Origin: Bradyrhizobium liaoningense
Lineage (GTDB): Bacteria; Pseudomonadota; Alphaproteobacteria; Rhizobiales; Xanthobacteraceae
Length of the DNA stretch: 64,000 bases
NCBI RefSeq assembly: GCF_018130825.1
Contig: NZ_JAFCJS010000001.1
Location: 744,001-808,000 of the forward strand
Reading direction: 5' to 3'
Made by a program: the position numbers and the translations under genes. Below are positions 1 through 8,527 of the stretch, in pieces (the first letter of the stretch is position 1; each line of letters begins with the position of its first letter). The notes below the pieces were generated by a model. That model had not been told where the DNA came from. It was given only the letters and a program-made list of their open reading frames with translations, and ran no database searches.

Positions 1-506
1 TGACGGGCTCATAGATGAAGCCGTCGACAGGCCGCCGCAGTTTGCGCCATTCGGCGGCCAGTGCCGGCCATTGGCTGGATGATATGCCAGTGACAATCAG
101 CGTCTCGAAATAAGGCCGGCGCGCCGTATGCGCGCCGAAGCTCGGCGGCACCAGCTCGGGTGCATCGCCATTGCCGTCATCCTTTGCGCTCCAGTCGCCG
201 GCATGCTGACGGAAGGATCGCGTCGCCAGCGCCTGGGCAATTCTCGTCGCAAGGGCGAACGATGTCGCACCGTCCCCGGCGACTGCTGCTTCGCGCAGCG
301 CCGCCATCAGTTGTAGACCGGGATAACCGTGATACTCCTCCGTGACCGAAAGCTCGGCCAGCGCCGCGTCATAGGCCGCGCGATTGCCGACGCGAGCCCA
401 GACTTTCGCGGCCTCCACCAGGTCACGCCAGTCGTCCGCCCGCGCGCCGGGGCCGGAGAAGAACTGATCGATGCGCTTCTGTGCGAGCTTGGTGTCCTTG
501 GACATG
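1..506 (-). CDS. Hypothetical protein, N-terminal part (cut by window edge)
   Basis: An open frame runs on the minus strand from an ATG at 506 to position 1 without a stop, giving 168 visible residues beginning MSKDTKLAQKRIDQFF. A GGGAGAGA Shine-Dalgarno sits just upstream. The visible part looks helical and alanine-rich, followed by a PYFETLIVTG stretch that suggests the start of an alpha/beta domain. I do not recognise the family. The gene continues beyond the left edge, so its length and function cannot be judged. It is separated by about 150 bases from the SulP gene on the same strand. Confidence 0.7.
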
Positions 507-655
507 TCTCTCTCCCGATCGGTGCCGGCCAGTGGGCGAAGGTGATGGCGGATCGTGAGTACGGAGGCCGAGGCGCCATTGATCCAAGTCAACGGTCGCG
601 CGTTATGGTGGACGCACGTCCCGCGACTGACGCTCTTTGCAATGCAGCATGCCTG

Positions 656-2359
656 TCAGGCGGAGCGTTGCGCCACCCCGGCACGATCTTCGCCAAGGAC
701 GCTGTCGAGCGAGCGCAGCCACTGGCTGCTGTCGGTCTTTTCCGCCAATCCCTCGGCGCGCAGCAGATCGCGCAGCTGCGCGTGCGCGCCGACAATGCAG
801 AAGCTGATCCGGCGCGCGGCAAGCTCATCGCTCAGCTCATGCAGCATGCGCGCACCGGCGAGATCGATATAGGGCGATGCCGAAAGGTCGCAGGCGACCA
901 GCCTGATGCCGGCGGAGCCGCGCAGCGCGGCCAGCGCAGCATCGAGGATTGTCTCGGCATTGATGTAGAGCAGCGAGGCTTCGGGTCGGAACGCTATGAC
1001 GCCGACCAGCGGCTCGACGCCCTCATGCCTGGCGCTGTCGGAATAGCGGCCGCTGCCCGGCAGCCTGCCGAGAAATGCCACGTTCGGCCGGGAGGCCCGC
1101 GCCAGGAGCAGGAAGATCGAGGCAATCGCCGCCAGCAGCACGCCCTGGAGAATGCCGAGCAGCAGCACCGCGACCAACGCAATGGACGCGGCCAGGAAGT
1201 CGATCCGGCTGACCTGCCACATTCGCTTGAGCGCGGCGATATCGACGAGCTTGTAGACCGCGGCAAAGACGATGGCCGCGAGCACCGCCTTGGGCAAATT
1301 GGTCAGCAATCCTGTAAAGAACAGCAGGCAGAGCCCAAGGGTCACCGAGCAGATCACCAGCGCCAGCGGTGTTCGCGCGCCGGCGCTGTCGTTGACGGCG
1401 GATTGCGACAGGCCGCCGGCGACGGGATAGCCGTGGCCGAAGGCCGCAGCCAGGTTCGCGGCACCTAGCCCCAGGAATTCCTGGCGCACGTCGAGCGCAT
1501 AGCCGTGCTTGGCGGCAAAGCTGCGCGCGGCGGAGACGCCTTCGATGTAGGCCAGCAGCACGCAGCCGGCTGCAAGCGGAAACAGATCGTCGAACTCCAG
1601 CAGGCCGAACGTCGGCATCGCCACCGCCGGCAGCCCCTCCGGTATCTTCCCGGTAACGGGCACACCCATTGCCGCAAAGCCGAGCATCGTCGCGACCAGG
1701 ATCGCCAGCGCCACGATGGTGATGCCGACCGGCTTGCCCGGCAGCCGCCGTTCCCCGAGCAGCAGAAGCAGCAGCGCGACCGCGCCGATCGTCAGCACCA
1801 GCGGATGGATCTGACCGAGCTGCCCGATCAGCTTGATGGCCCGGTCGAAGAAATTGTGACCGCCACCGGCGACGCCGAGCAGGCTCGGCAACTGGCTCAT
1901 GATGATGGTGAGCCCTGCCCCGGCCTTGAAGCCGACCAGGATGCTGTCGCTGACGAGGCGGACCAGCACGCTGAGCTTGAACAGCCAGGCGATGAAGCAC
2001 AGCACCGCCACTGCAAAGGCCGCAAGGCTCGCGATCTGCGCATAGCGCACCGCGTCGCCGCCCGAGAGCGCGCCGACAGTGCCGGCGATCATCAGCGAGA
2101 TCGCCGAGGTCGGGCCGATCGCAAGCTGCCTGGACGAGCCGAGCAAGGCATAGCCGAGGCCGCCGAGCATGTAGCCGTAGACGCCGACCTGCGGCGGCAG
2201 GCCGGCGAGCGCCGCATAGGCCAGCGAGACCGGGATCGCGTACGCGGCGAGCGTGATGCCCGCGACTGCGTCGGCAGGCAGCCATTCGCTCCGATAGGCA
2301 GCAAGCCAGCCGGCCGGCGGAAAGAACCGCATCCAGCTTGCGTCAGGCGGCGCGTTCAT
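656..2359 (-). CDS. SulP-family inorganic anion transporter with STAS domain
   Basis: A 567-residue inner-membrane protein. Residues about 30-425 are a chain of hydrophobic segments with SulP-type sequences such as AYAIPVSLAYAALAG and SSRQLAIGPTSAISL near the first helices. Residues about 450-555 form a cytoplasmic STAS domain. SulP proteins move sulfate, bicarbonate, chloride or dicarboxylates, usually coupled to protons or sodium; the substrate cannot be read from sequence. The start overlaps the stop of the upstream YoaK-type gene by four bases (ATGA), so the two are translationally coupled. The pair may be controlled by the FixK-type box at 3103-3116. Family assignment is secure, substrate unknown. 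Confidence 0.93.
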   Translation of the reverse strand: MNAPPDASWMRFFPPAGWLAAYRSEWLPADAVAGITLAAYAIPVSLAYAALAGLPPQVGVYGYMLGGLGYALLGSSRQLAIGPTSAISLMIAGTVGALSGGDAVRYAQIASLAAFAVAVLCFIAWLFKLSVLVRLVSDSILVGFKAGAGLTIIMSQLPSLLGVAGGGHNFFDRAIKLIGQLGQIHPLVLTIGAVALLLLLLGERRLPGKPVGITIVALAILVATMLGFAAMGVPVTGKIPEGLPAVAMPTFGLLEFDDLFPLAAGCVLLAYIEGVSAARSFAAKHGYALDVRQEFLGLGAANLAAAFGHGYPVAGGLSQSAVNDSAGARTPLALVICSVTLGLCLLFFTGLLTNLPKAVLAAIVFAAVYKLVDIAALKRMWQVSRIDFLAASIALVAVLLLGILQGVLLAAIASIFLLLARASRPNVAFLGRLPGSGRYSDSARHEGVEPLVGVIAFRPEASLLYINAETILDAALAALRGSAGIRLVACDLSASPYIDLAGARMLHELSDELAARRISFCIVGAHAQLRDLLRAEGLAEKTDSSQWLRSLDSVLGEDRAGVAQRSA

Positions 2360-3036
2360 CTGATCACCTCACGTGGTGTCGCTTCGCAGCGCAAGAGGAC
2401 TATCAGCAGCGCAACCACGGGAATGCCGAGCGCGAGGTCGGGAAAGACCTTGGTGACGAAGGCGCCGGCAGCCGCGCCGCAGCCGAACACCGCGCACAAC
2501 GCAAAGAAGATGACCGATTTGCGCAGTGTCCCGAGCGGCGCCCCTCCGTAGACGACCGCAAAAATGGTTTCGACCGACTGACGCATGTTGCCGGTGATCA
2601 TCACCGTGCTGCAGACGGAGCCCTCGACCTTGACGAACATTGCCGCCTGCATCGCCGCGACCAGGGAAATGCCGAGCGTGCCGGCCAGATCCGGGAGCCG
2701 GTTGTGCAGGATGCCGACCGTGATCAAGAACACGATCTCGACGAGGATGCTGAGTGCGCCGGCCCGGTCGCCGGCCACACGGCGCAGCCAGGCCGCGATC
2801 ACGATGCCGACGGTGAAGGCCACGATCGGCGGCACGAAGTGCAATGCCTGCATCCAATCGCCGGCCATCGCGTAGACCCAGAGGAAGATCACATTGGCAG
2901 TCTGGGCATTGGCCATCACGCCGTGGATGATCCAGGTATAGGCGTCGATATATCCGCCGGCGAAAGCGAGCAGCATCACGATTTCGACCGTCTCATCGCG
3001 GCGGATCGCGCCGGCTGCGACGTCCAGCGTACTCAT
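2356..3036 (-). CDS. YoaK-family (DUF1275) membrane protein
   Basis: A 226-residue polytopic membrane protein. The features AFAGGYIDAYTWI near the N-terminus, a conserved ANAQTANVIFL segment and MITGNMRQSVE in the middle are typical of the YoaK/DUF1275 family. About six hydrophobic segments are visible. The family has no established biochemical role, although members often sit beside transporters. Here it is first in a two-gene operon with the SulP transporter (four-base overlap). Its start is 67 bases from a FixK-type box shared with a divergent transporter gene, so low-oxygen control is plausible but untested. Confidence 0.9.
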   Translation of the reverse strand: MSTLDVAAGAIRRDETVEIVMLLAFAGGYIDAYTWIIHGVMANAQTANVIFLWVYAMAGDWMQALHFVPPIVAFTVGIVIAAWLRRVAGDRAGALSILVEIVFLITVGILHNRLPDLAGTLGISLVAAMQAAMFVKVEGSVCSTVMITGNMRQSVETIFAVVYGGAPLGTLRKSVIFFALCAVFGCGAAAGAFVTKVFPDLALGIPVVALLIVLLRCEATPREVIR

Positions 3037-3102
3037 GTCGGCGATAGCGGCTGTCGCGAACTCTTCATTAGATCATTGGCCGCGGCTTCCCCTCGGCAAG
3101 GC

Positions 3103-3116
3103 TTGATCTGGATCAA
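3103..3116. promoter_or_regulatory. FixK/FNR-type box between divergent transporters
   Basis: The sequence TTGATCTGGATCAA is a perfect TTGAT-N4-ATCAA palindrome, the consensus for FNR/FixK-type activators. Its centre lies about 64 bases before the ATG at 3174 on the plus strand and about 73 bases before the ATG at 3036 on the minus strand. Both spacings would allow a class II promoter with a short leader. Which direction it serves, or whether it serves both, cannot be told from sequence. Confidence 0.75.
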
Positions 3117-3173
3117 GCAATGTTCCGACGCACCCAATCAAATCTGCCGCAATACGCCGGGGGAAATGCGACC

Positions 3174-4862
3174 ATGGATACCGTCAGGTGGATCATCACC
3201 ACCGCACCGGAAATCTTCCTGCTGCTGGCGATGGCGATCGGCACCCTCCTCGGCCGCATCAGGATCCGTGGCTTCTCGATCGGGACCACGGCCTGCATCC
3301 TGATCGTCGCGGTGCTGATCGGACAACTCGGGCACTTCACGTTCCCGCCGATCCTCAGGGCGATCCTGTTCAGCCTGTTCGTCTTCACCATCGGCTATCG
3401 CTCGGGGCCGGAATTCTTCGCCTCCTTGAGCGTTCGAACCCTGGCGCAGGTCGTGCTGGCGCTGGTGATCGGAACTACCGGGCTCGTCCTGGTGCTCGCC
3501 TTCGCCCATGCCTTCAAGCTCGATGCAGGCACCGCGGCGGGGCTGACCGCCGGTGCGCTGACCCAATCCTCCGTGATCGGTACGGCCTCGGGTGCGCTGG
3601 CGCAGCTCGGCCTGCCCAGCGACGTGCTGAAGCAGCAGGAAGCCAACATCGCGGCGGGCTATGCCGTGACCTACGTGCTCGGCTACATCCTCACGCTCCT
3701 GTTCGTGCCGTTCGTCGCGCCGCGGCTGATGCGCATCGATCTGAAGGCGGAGGCCAAGAAGCTCGAGGCCGAACTCGCCGGTGGTGCGCCGCCGAAGACG
3801 GAAAACCTGTCCTATCGCAAATTCCAGGCCCGGGCCTATCGCGTGTCCGCCGGCGCAGGCCGCACCGTCGCGGCGATCGAGGCCGAGATCGGCAGCCGTA
3901 CGGTGGTGGAACGGATCGTGCGCGGCGGAGCCGACGTCAAGCTGCAGCATGACCTCGTGCTCGAGGCCGACGACGACATCGTCATTGCCGGCCCGACCGC
4001 GGCGATCGTTTCAGCCAAGCCCATCCTCGGGGCCGAGATCGATGCGGGGGAACTGCTGCGCAGCCTGCCCGGCAATGTGATCGAGGTGCTGGTCGAGAAC
4101 CGCGACCTGCATGGCCGCTCGCTCCGCGAGATCGTCGAGCGGCTGGGTGACAATGCGCGCGGTGTCTTCCTGCGTGCGCTCACACGCATGGGCCGGGAGG
4201 TACCGCTCGGTCCCGACACCCGCGTCTATATCGGCGACGTCATGACCCTGGTCGGCAGCACCGGCAATATCGCGCGGGCCACGGCGCAAGTCGGACATGC
4301 CCTCAATACCAGCGAACGGACCGACATCGCCTTCCTTGCGGTCGGTATCGCCGCCGGTCTTCTGGCCGGTCTTGCCAGCTTCAAGGTCGGCACTGTCGCG
4401 CTGACGCTCGGAGGCGGTGGTGGCGCGCTGATCGCAGGGCTCGTCTGCGGCTGGCTGCGGACGCGCAAGCCCGGTATCGGTGCGATGCCGCCGGCCGCAC
4501 AGCAAACGCTCAGCGATCTCGGGCTCGGCGGGTTCATCGCGGCCGTCGGACTCGGCAACGGGCTTGCCGCCTGGTCGGCAATCCAGACGCAGGGGCTCCT
4601 GCTGGTCGGCATGGGCATCGTCGTCACCCTGGTTCCGATGACGGTCGGAACGCTCGTTGCCTATTATTTGCTGCGCATGAACCCGGTCGTGACCTGCGGT
4701 GCGCTCGCCGGCGCCATGACGGTCGATGCCGCCGTCACCGGTGCCTGCGACGTTGCCGAGAGCCAGACCCCGGTGCTCGGCGTCGCCGTCCCCTACGCGG
4801 TCGGCAATGTCGTCCTCACCGTGCTCGGTCCGATCGTGGTGGCCGCCACGTTCACGGGTTGA
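3174..4862 (+). CDS. AspT/YidE-type transporter with TrkA-C domains
   Basis: A 562-residue membrane protein built as two blocks of membrane segments (about 1-185 and 380-562) separated by a soluble region holding two regulatory TrkA-C-like (RCK_C) stretches. This layout matches the aspartate:alanine exchanger / YbjL-YidE family. Sequences such as GLTAGALTQSSVIGTASGAL and GALAGAMTVDAAVTGA are the paired re-entrant-type repeats of that family. The frame is open upstream to 3120, but the ATG at 3174 follows GGGGGAAA at a suitable distance and begins with a normal membrane N-terminus. A FixK-type box lies upstream. The substrate is not evident; dicarboxylate or amino-acid exchange is a family-based guess. 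Confidence 0.88.
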   Translation: MDTVRWIITTAPEIFLLLAMAIGTLLGRIRIRGFSIGTTACILIVAVLIGQLGHFTFPPILRAILFSLFVFTIGYRSGPEFFASLSVRTLAQVVLALVIGTTGLVLVLAFAHAFKLDAGTAAGLTAGALTQSSVIGTASGALAQLGLPSDVLKQQEANIAAGYAVTYVLGYILTLLFVPFVAPRLMRIDLKAEAKKLEAELAGGAPPKTENLSYRKFQARAYRVSAGAGRTVAAIEAEIGSRTVVERIVRGGADVKLQHDLVLEADDDIVIAGPTAAIVSAKPILGAEIDAGELLRSLPGNVIEVLVENRDLHGRSLREIVERLGDNARGVFLRALTRMGREVPLGPDTRVYIGDVMTLVGSTGNIARATAQVGHALNTSERTDIAFLAVGIAAGLLAGLASFKVGTVALTLGGGGGALIAGLVCGWLRTRKPGIGAMPPAAQQTLSDLGLGGFIAAVGLGNGLAAWSAIQTQGLLLVGMGIVVTLVPMTVGTLVAYYLLRMNPVVTCGALAGAMTVDAAVTGACDVAESQTPVLGVAVPYAVGNVVLTVLGPIVVAATFTG

Positions 4863-4872
4863 GGAGGCCAGG

Positions 4873-5760
4873 ATGTGCTTTGATCTCCCCGCAATCCGTC
4901 GCCTCCTTGCAACCGTCCTGCTCCTTCTCGCCGGGCTCATGGCGCCGGCCCGCGCCGAGGACGAAGTTCGCATTCAGGAGGAGATCTGGGCGCTGTCGCT
5001 GCCACTGCCGATGTTCGCCTACCTGGTGCGCCCGGTGGGCGACGGCCCCTTCCCGCTGGTGATCATGAACCACGGCGTCTCGCTCAACCCGAGGGACCGG
5101 AGCTTCTTTCCACTGGTGGAATTCCGTGACGCCGCAAAATGGTTCGCCAGGCGCGGCTACCTCGTGGTCGCGCCGGTCGGCAGCGGTTATGGCGCGGCCG
5201 CCATCGACATTCCCGAGCGCGCGCTCTACGGACCGTTCTTCTCCAAGGTCGGCAAGTGCACCAATCCGAACTTCCGCGATGCGGGCCTTGCGGTCGCACA
5301 GGTCGATCTCTGGATCATCGACCACCTGGCGGCCCAGAAGCGCATCATCCCCAAGGATGTGATCGTGGTCGGGCAGTCCGCCGGCGGCTGGGCTTCCATC
5401 GCCCTGTCGAGCGTCAATCCACCGCAAGTGAAGGCCATCATCACCTTCGCTGCCGGCCGCGGCGGCCGGGTCGGCGGCAAGCCCAACAACAATTGCGCGC
5501 CCGACAGGCTGGTCGAGGCCACCGCGGATTTCGGCCGCACCTCGCGGGTGCCGATGCTGTGGATCTACATCGAGAACGACACGTTCTTCGGGCCCGATCT
5601 CTCGAAGCGCATGCATGCGGCGTTCACCGCCGCCGGCGGCCGCGCCGAGTATCACCTGATGCCGCCGTTCGGCGATGAGGGGCATTTCTTCATCGGCTCG
5701 CCCGATGCGATCCCGCTTTGGTCACCGTTAGTGGCAAAATTTCTCGAGGCACAGAAATAG
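4873..5760 (+). CDS. Exported alpha/beta hydrolase (dienelactone hydrolase-like)
   Basis: A 295-residue protein with a signal peptide (basic start, LLATVLLLLAGLMAP core, cleavage probably after ARA). The mature part reads as an alpha/beta hydrolase: FPLVIMNHGVSLNPRD near the oxyanion strand, and a nucleophile elbow VVGQSAGGWAS with Ser in GQSAGG. The late GDEGHFF motif supplies the probable catalytic His. The ATG at 4873 was chosen over the longer frame because GAGGAGG lies directly upstream and the signal peptide starts there. It follows the AspT-like gene by about 10 bases, so the two are probably co-transcribed. The substrate is unknown. Confidence 0.85.
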   Translation: MCFDLPAIRRLLATVLLLLAGLMAPARAEDEVRIQEEIWALSLPLPMFAYLVRPVGDGPFPLVIMNHGVSLNPRDRSFFPLVEFRDAAKWFARRGYLVVAPVGSGYGAAAIDIPERALYGPFFSKVGKCTNPNFRDAGLAVAQVDLWIIDHLAAQKRIIPKDVIVVGQSAGGWASIALSSVNPPQVKAIITFAAGRGGRVGGKPNNNCAPDRLVEATADFGRTSRVPMLWIYIENDTFFGPDLSKRMHAAFTAAGGRAEYHLMPPFGDEGHFFIGSPDAIPLWSPLVAKFLEAQK

Positions 5761-5781
5761 ACCTGCCCTGGAGGCGCAACC

Positions 5782-6366
5782 ATGTCAGCTATCCATAAAC
5801 GGCTCTGTGGCCTGCTGATCGTCGCGGTCTTGGGCGCCGCGACATATCCTGCCATCGCCGCGCCAAAAGCCGCGCGCGCAGACAAGCCTGCCGAGGTGGC
5901 AACGCGCGGTCAGCGCGAAGTCAAGGACGTCACCTACGGTGACTGGCAGAAATTCTGCTTCAAAGCCGGCGGCGCGCCGATGCTGTGCCGGACGACCATC
6001 AGCGGGACATTCCCGACCGGCCAGGTAGCTGTGCGCGTCGACCTGATCGAACGCGAGGGCACGCCGACGGCCCGGCTGCAGCTCTTCGTGCCGGTCGGCA
6101 TGTACCTGCAGCAACCGGTCAAGCTGTCGATCGATCGGGGCAGCGCCTTCAGTGTTCCCTATAGCTGGTGTCTGACCAATACCTGCATCGCCGCTGACGT
6201 CGCGCCTGCCGGCATCATCAAGGAGATGGAGTCCGGGAAGGCGCTGGCGCTCGAGGTTGTCGATTCGAATCTGCTGGCGCTGACGACCCAGGTGCCGCTG
6301 GCGCAGTTCGGCACGGTCCACAAGGGTGCGCCCACGAAAATGCTCGAGCAATATGTCGAGGAGTGA
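5782..6366 (+). CDS. Invasion-associated locus B (IalB) family protein
   Basis: A 194-residue exported protein with a signal peptide (KRLCGLLIVAVLGAATYPAIA). The mature part contains YGDWQKFCFKAGGAPMLCRTT and SWCLTNTCIAA, the paired-cysteine signature of the IalB family of alphaproteobacteria. IalB-type proteins are periplasmic or outer-membrane-associated; in Bartonella the namesake affects erythrocyte invasion, but in rhizobia the role is unknown. The gene begins 21 bases after the hydrolase stop and is probably the last of a three-gene operon starting at 3174. It converges with the response-regulator gene downstream. Confidence 0.87.
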   Translation: MSAIHKRLCGLLIVAVLGAATYPAIAAPKAARADKPAEVATRGQREVKDVTYGDWQKFCFKAGGAPMLCRTTISGTFPTGQVAVRVDLIEREGTPTARLQLFVPVGMYLQQPVKLSIDRGSAFSVPYSWCLTNTCIAADVAPAGIIKEMESGKALALEVVDSNLLALTTQVPLAQFGTVHKGAPTKMLEQYVEE

Positions 6367-6387
6367 TCGGCGTTTCGCGTTTCGGTG

Positions 6388-6750
6388 CTATGCGGCAGCG
6401 GCACGCGTGACGGAATCGATCAGGGATTGCGCCGTGAACGGCTTTGTCAGATAGGCGACGCAGCCCGACGCAACCGCGGCACTACGGTTCACCGGGCTGT
6501 CGTTGCCAGTGATGTAGATCACTGGGGCCGTAACCCCCTCCTCCGCGAGCTTGCGGCGCAACTCGACACCCGACTTGCCGTCGAGATTGATGTCGAGGAC
6601 GATGCAGATCGCCTTGTCGAAATCGTCGTGATCAAGCAAGGCCGCCGCGGAATCGAACAGCGTGACGGCGAATCCATGCGCGCGCAGCAGCCTGTTCATG
6701 CTGACTCGCATGGAGGGATCGTCGTCGACGATGAAGACTGATTCGCGCAT
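6388..6750 (-). CDS. Single-domain response regulator (receiver only)
   Basis: A 120-residue receiver domain: VFIVDDDPSMR with the acidic pocket, a phospho-acceptor Asp in IVLDINLDGKSG, YITGND with the conserved Thr, and the Lys in LTKPF. There is no output domain, so it should work by protein-protein contact or as a phosphate shuttle, as in FixJ-like single-domain regulators. The frame is open upstream to 6825, but the ATG at 6750 (MRESVFIVDDD) gives the normal receiver start. No histidine kinase is adjacent. One copy of the TGTCCC-TT-GGGACA-like palindrome lies about 100 bases upstream. Confidence 0.88.
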   Translation of the reverse strand: MRESVFIVDDDPSMRVSMNRLLRAHGFAVTLFDSAAALLDHDDFDKAICIVLDINLDGKSGVELRRKLAEEGVTAPVIYITGNDSPVNRSAAVASGCVAYLTKPFTAQSLIDSVTRAAAA

Positions 6751-6853
6751 CGGCAGGAAAGCGACCTTTCGGACTAGGCACGATGCTGACGCGGCGGCTG
6801 CAATCAACACGTGCCACACGCGCATGGCAGCACCACGTCAACGCGCTTCATAT

Positions 6854-6867
6854 TGTCCTTTGGGGCA
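6854..6867. promoter_or_regulatory. Palindromic operator candidate, copy 1 (degenerate)
   Basis: TGTCCTTTGGGGCA resembles the perfect palindrome TGTCCC-TT-GGGACA at 7679-7692; the surrounding 19 bases match at about 16 positions, including the following TGAC. It lies about 100 bases upstream of the receiver gene and just past the stop of the FixJ-like gene. The binding protein is unknown. Confidence 0.35.
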
Positions 6868-6905
6868 GTGACACGGCAGGAACTGGATTCGAAGCGACGG
6901 AATAG

Positions 6906-7532
6906 CTAACCGCCATTCGAATCCAACATTCCAAGCCGCTCCGCGATAGAAACGAGCTCGGCAAGCGAATGAACCTGCATCTTCTCCATCACCTGATGGC
7001 GATGCGCCTTCACGGTACGCTCGGTCGTCCCGAGCTCGTAGGCGATTTGCTTGTTGATCCTGCCGCGGACGATCAGATCGAACACCTGCCGTTCGCGCTG
7101 CGTCAGCGTCGCAAGGTGCGCACGAAAGGCTTCGAGCCTGCCACGATGGCTGCGCGCGGCATCCTGCCTTGCCAGTGCACGCGCGATCGCGTCGAGCAAC
7201 AGCTCTGACGACACAGGTTTGGTCAGGAAGTCTTCCGCTCCCGCCTTGATGGCCTGCACGGTCGTCGGCGTGTCGGCATGCCCCGTCAGGAATATGATCG
7301 GCAACGTCGAGCCCGAGGCGATCAGGCGGTTCTGCAGTTCAGGGCCGCTCAAGCCCGGTATACGCACGTCGAGCAGGATGCATCCCGGCTGCTCGTCGTC
7401 CAGCGCTGCGTTCAGGAAGTCCTGCGCCGATGCGTAAGTGACGACGTCATAACCTGCAAGCTTCAGCCGGCGCTCGATCGCCGTCCGGAACGATGCGTCG
7501 TCATCGACAACATGGACAAGACCGGGCACCAT
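6906..7532 (-). CDS. FixJ/NarL-type response regulator
   Basis: A 208-residue two-domain regulator. Residues about 1-120 are a receiver (VHVVDDDASFR, phospho-Asp in ILLDVRIPGLSG, FLTGHAD, FLTKPV). Residues about 140-200 are a LuxR-type helix-turn-helix (LTQRERQVFDLIVRGRINKQIAYELGTTERTVKAH when read in sections). The closest style is the FixJ subgroup. No sensor kinase is present within the window, so the cognate partner is elsewhere. The gene is divergent from the Crp/Fnr gene at 7831, and the spacer carries two palindromes that could be its target or that of the neighbouring regulator. Confidence 0.9.
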   Translation of the reverse strand: MVPGLVHVVDDDASFRTAIERRLKLAGYDVVTYASAQDFLNAALDDEQPGCILLDVRIPGLSGPELQNRLIASGSTLPIIFLTGHADTPTTVQAIKAGAEDFLTKPVSSELLLDAIARALARQDAARSHRGRLEAFRAHLATLTQRERQVFDLIVRGRINKQIAYELGTTERTVKAHRHQVMEKMQVHSLAELVSIAERLGMLDSNGG

Positions 7533-7678
7533 TTACCTCGCGTAAAATTCAATAAAGCAATCTTTAACCGTGGCCGCGTGGTTGCCAACGGTTCAAAAAC
7601 CGAAACATATGCTTCGCAACAAAATACTTTCCGGTCTCCATCGAGGTCTTCTCAGTCCGCGCAGCGAACGCCCCCCGC

Positions 7679-7707
7679 TGTCCCTTGGGACATTGACCCT
7701 TGGGACA
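7679..7707. promoter_or_regulatory. Tandem palindromic operator candidates, copies 2 and 3
   Basis: Positions 7679-7692 read TGTCCCTTGGGACA, a perfect inverted repeat with a two-base centre. Positions 7694-7707 read TGACCCTTGGGACA, one change away. The two are 15 bases apart, so they lie on nearly the same face with about one and a half helical turns between centres. They sit between the divergent FixJ-like gene (starts 7532) and the Crp/Fnr gene (starts 7831). They do not match FNR/CRP half-sites. Confidence 0.45.
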
Positions 7708-7830
7708 ATGGATTGAAATACCTCGTTAGTCGTAAATCAACCTCGGCGGGAGTGCGATTGCGCGGCGAATTTCCGCTGCGAGAGATTTTGTCTCAAAGGC
7801 CAATTCGACGGTAAGCTGAGGAGCTGGCCC

Positions 7831-8514
7831 ATGTTCGTTCGCGTCACGACGGATTCCGCGCTGCGTCCCAACTCTCTTCGCGACCTCGGCTTGACGAGCG
7901 ATTCAAATGCGCTCGTCAGTTTAATCGAGTTTTCCTACAAGAAGGGCGCCGAGATCTACGGCGAGAAAGAACCCGCCGAATATGTCTACCAGGTCAAGTC
8001 TGGCGCGGTGCGGAGCTACAAGCTGTTGTCCGACGGCCGCAGGCAGATCGGCGCGTTTCACCTGACCAGCGACATTTTCGGTCTGGAGAACGGGAACGAG
8101 CATCGTTTCACGACCGAGGCGATCGTCGACACCACGGTTCGCCTCGTGCGGCGGCAAAGCCTCGAGATCGTGGCCGAGAGCGATGCCATGGTTGCCAGAA
8201 ACCTGCTCAGCATGACCACGAACAATCTGCAGCATGCGGAAGATCACATGCTGCTGCTCGGCCGCAAGACCTCGCTGGAGCGGGTCGCGGCTTTCCTGCT
8301 GGAAATGGACAAGAGGCTGACCGCTGCGGGTGTCCTGGCGCTGCCGATGTCGCGGCGCGATATCGCCGACTATCTCGGCCTGACGCTGGAAACCGTCTCT
8401 CGCGCCCTCTCGCGACTGCACGAGCTCGGCATCCTCGGATTCATCGGCAACACGCAGCGCCAGATCGTGCTCCTGGACCGGGAGCAGCTCGCGAGCCTCG
8501 ATCTTCAGCCCTGA
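7831..8514 (+). CDS. Crp/Fnr-family regulator, FixK-like, cysteine-free
   Basis: A 227-residue regulator with an N-terminal cyclic-nucleotide-type beta-barrel (about 25-130: KGAEIYGEKEPAEYVYQVKSGAVRSYKLL, in sections), a dimer helix and a C-terminal winged helix (SRRDIADYLGLTLETVSRAL, about 172-192). The recognition helix E-T-V-S-R is the form that reads TTGAT half-sites in FNR/FixK. The protein has no cysteine at all, so it cannot hold an FNR iron-sulfur cluster and resembles FixK, whose activity depends on expression. GAGGAG precedes the ATG. It is a natural candidate to act at the boxes at 3103 and 10930. That link is inference. Confidence 0.9.
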   Translation: MFVRVTTDSALRPNSLRDLGLTSDSNALVSLIEFSYKKGAEIYGEKEPAEYVYQVKSGAVRSYKLLSDGRRQIGAFHLTSDIFGLENGNEHRFTTEAIVDTTVRLVRRQSLEIVAESDAMVARNLLSMTTNNLQHAEDHMLLLGRKTSLERVAAFLLEMDKRLTAAGVLALPMSRRDIADYLGLTLETVSRALSRLHELGILGFIGNTQRQIVLLDREQLASLDLQP

Positions 8515-8527
8515 GCGGCGCCAGGTC

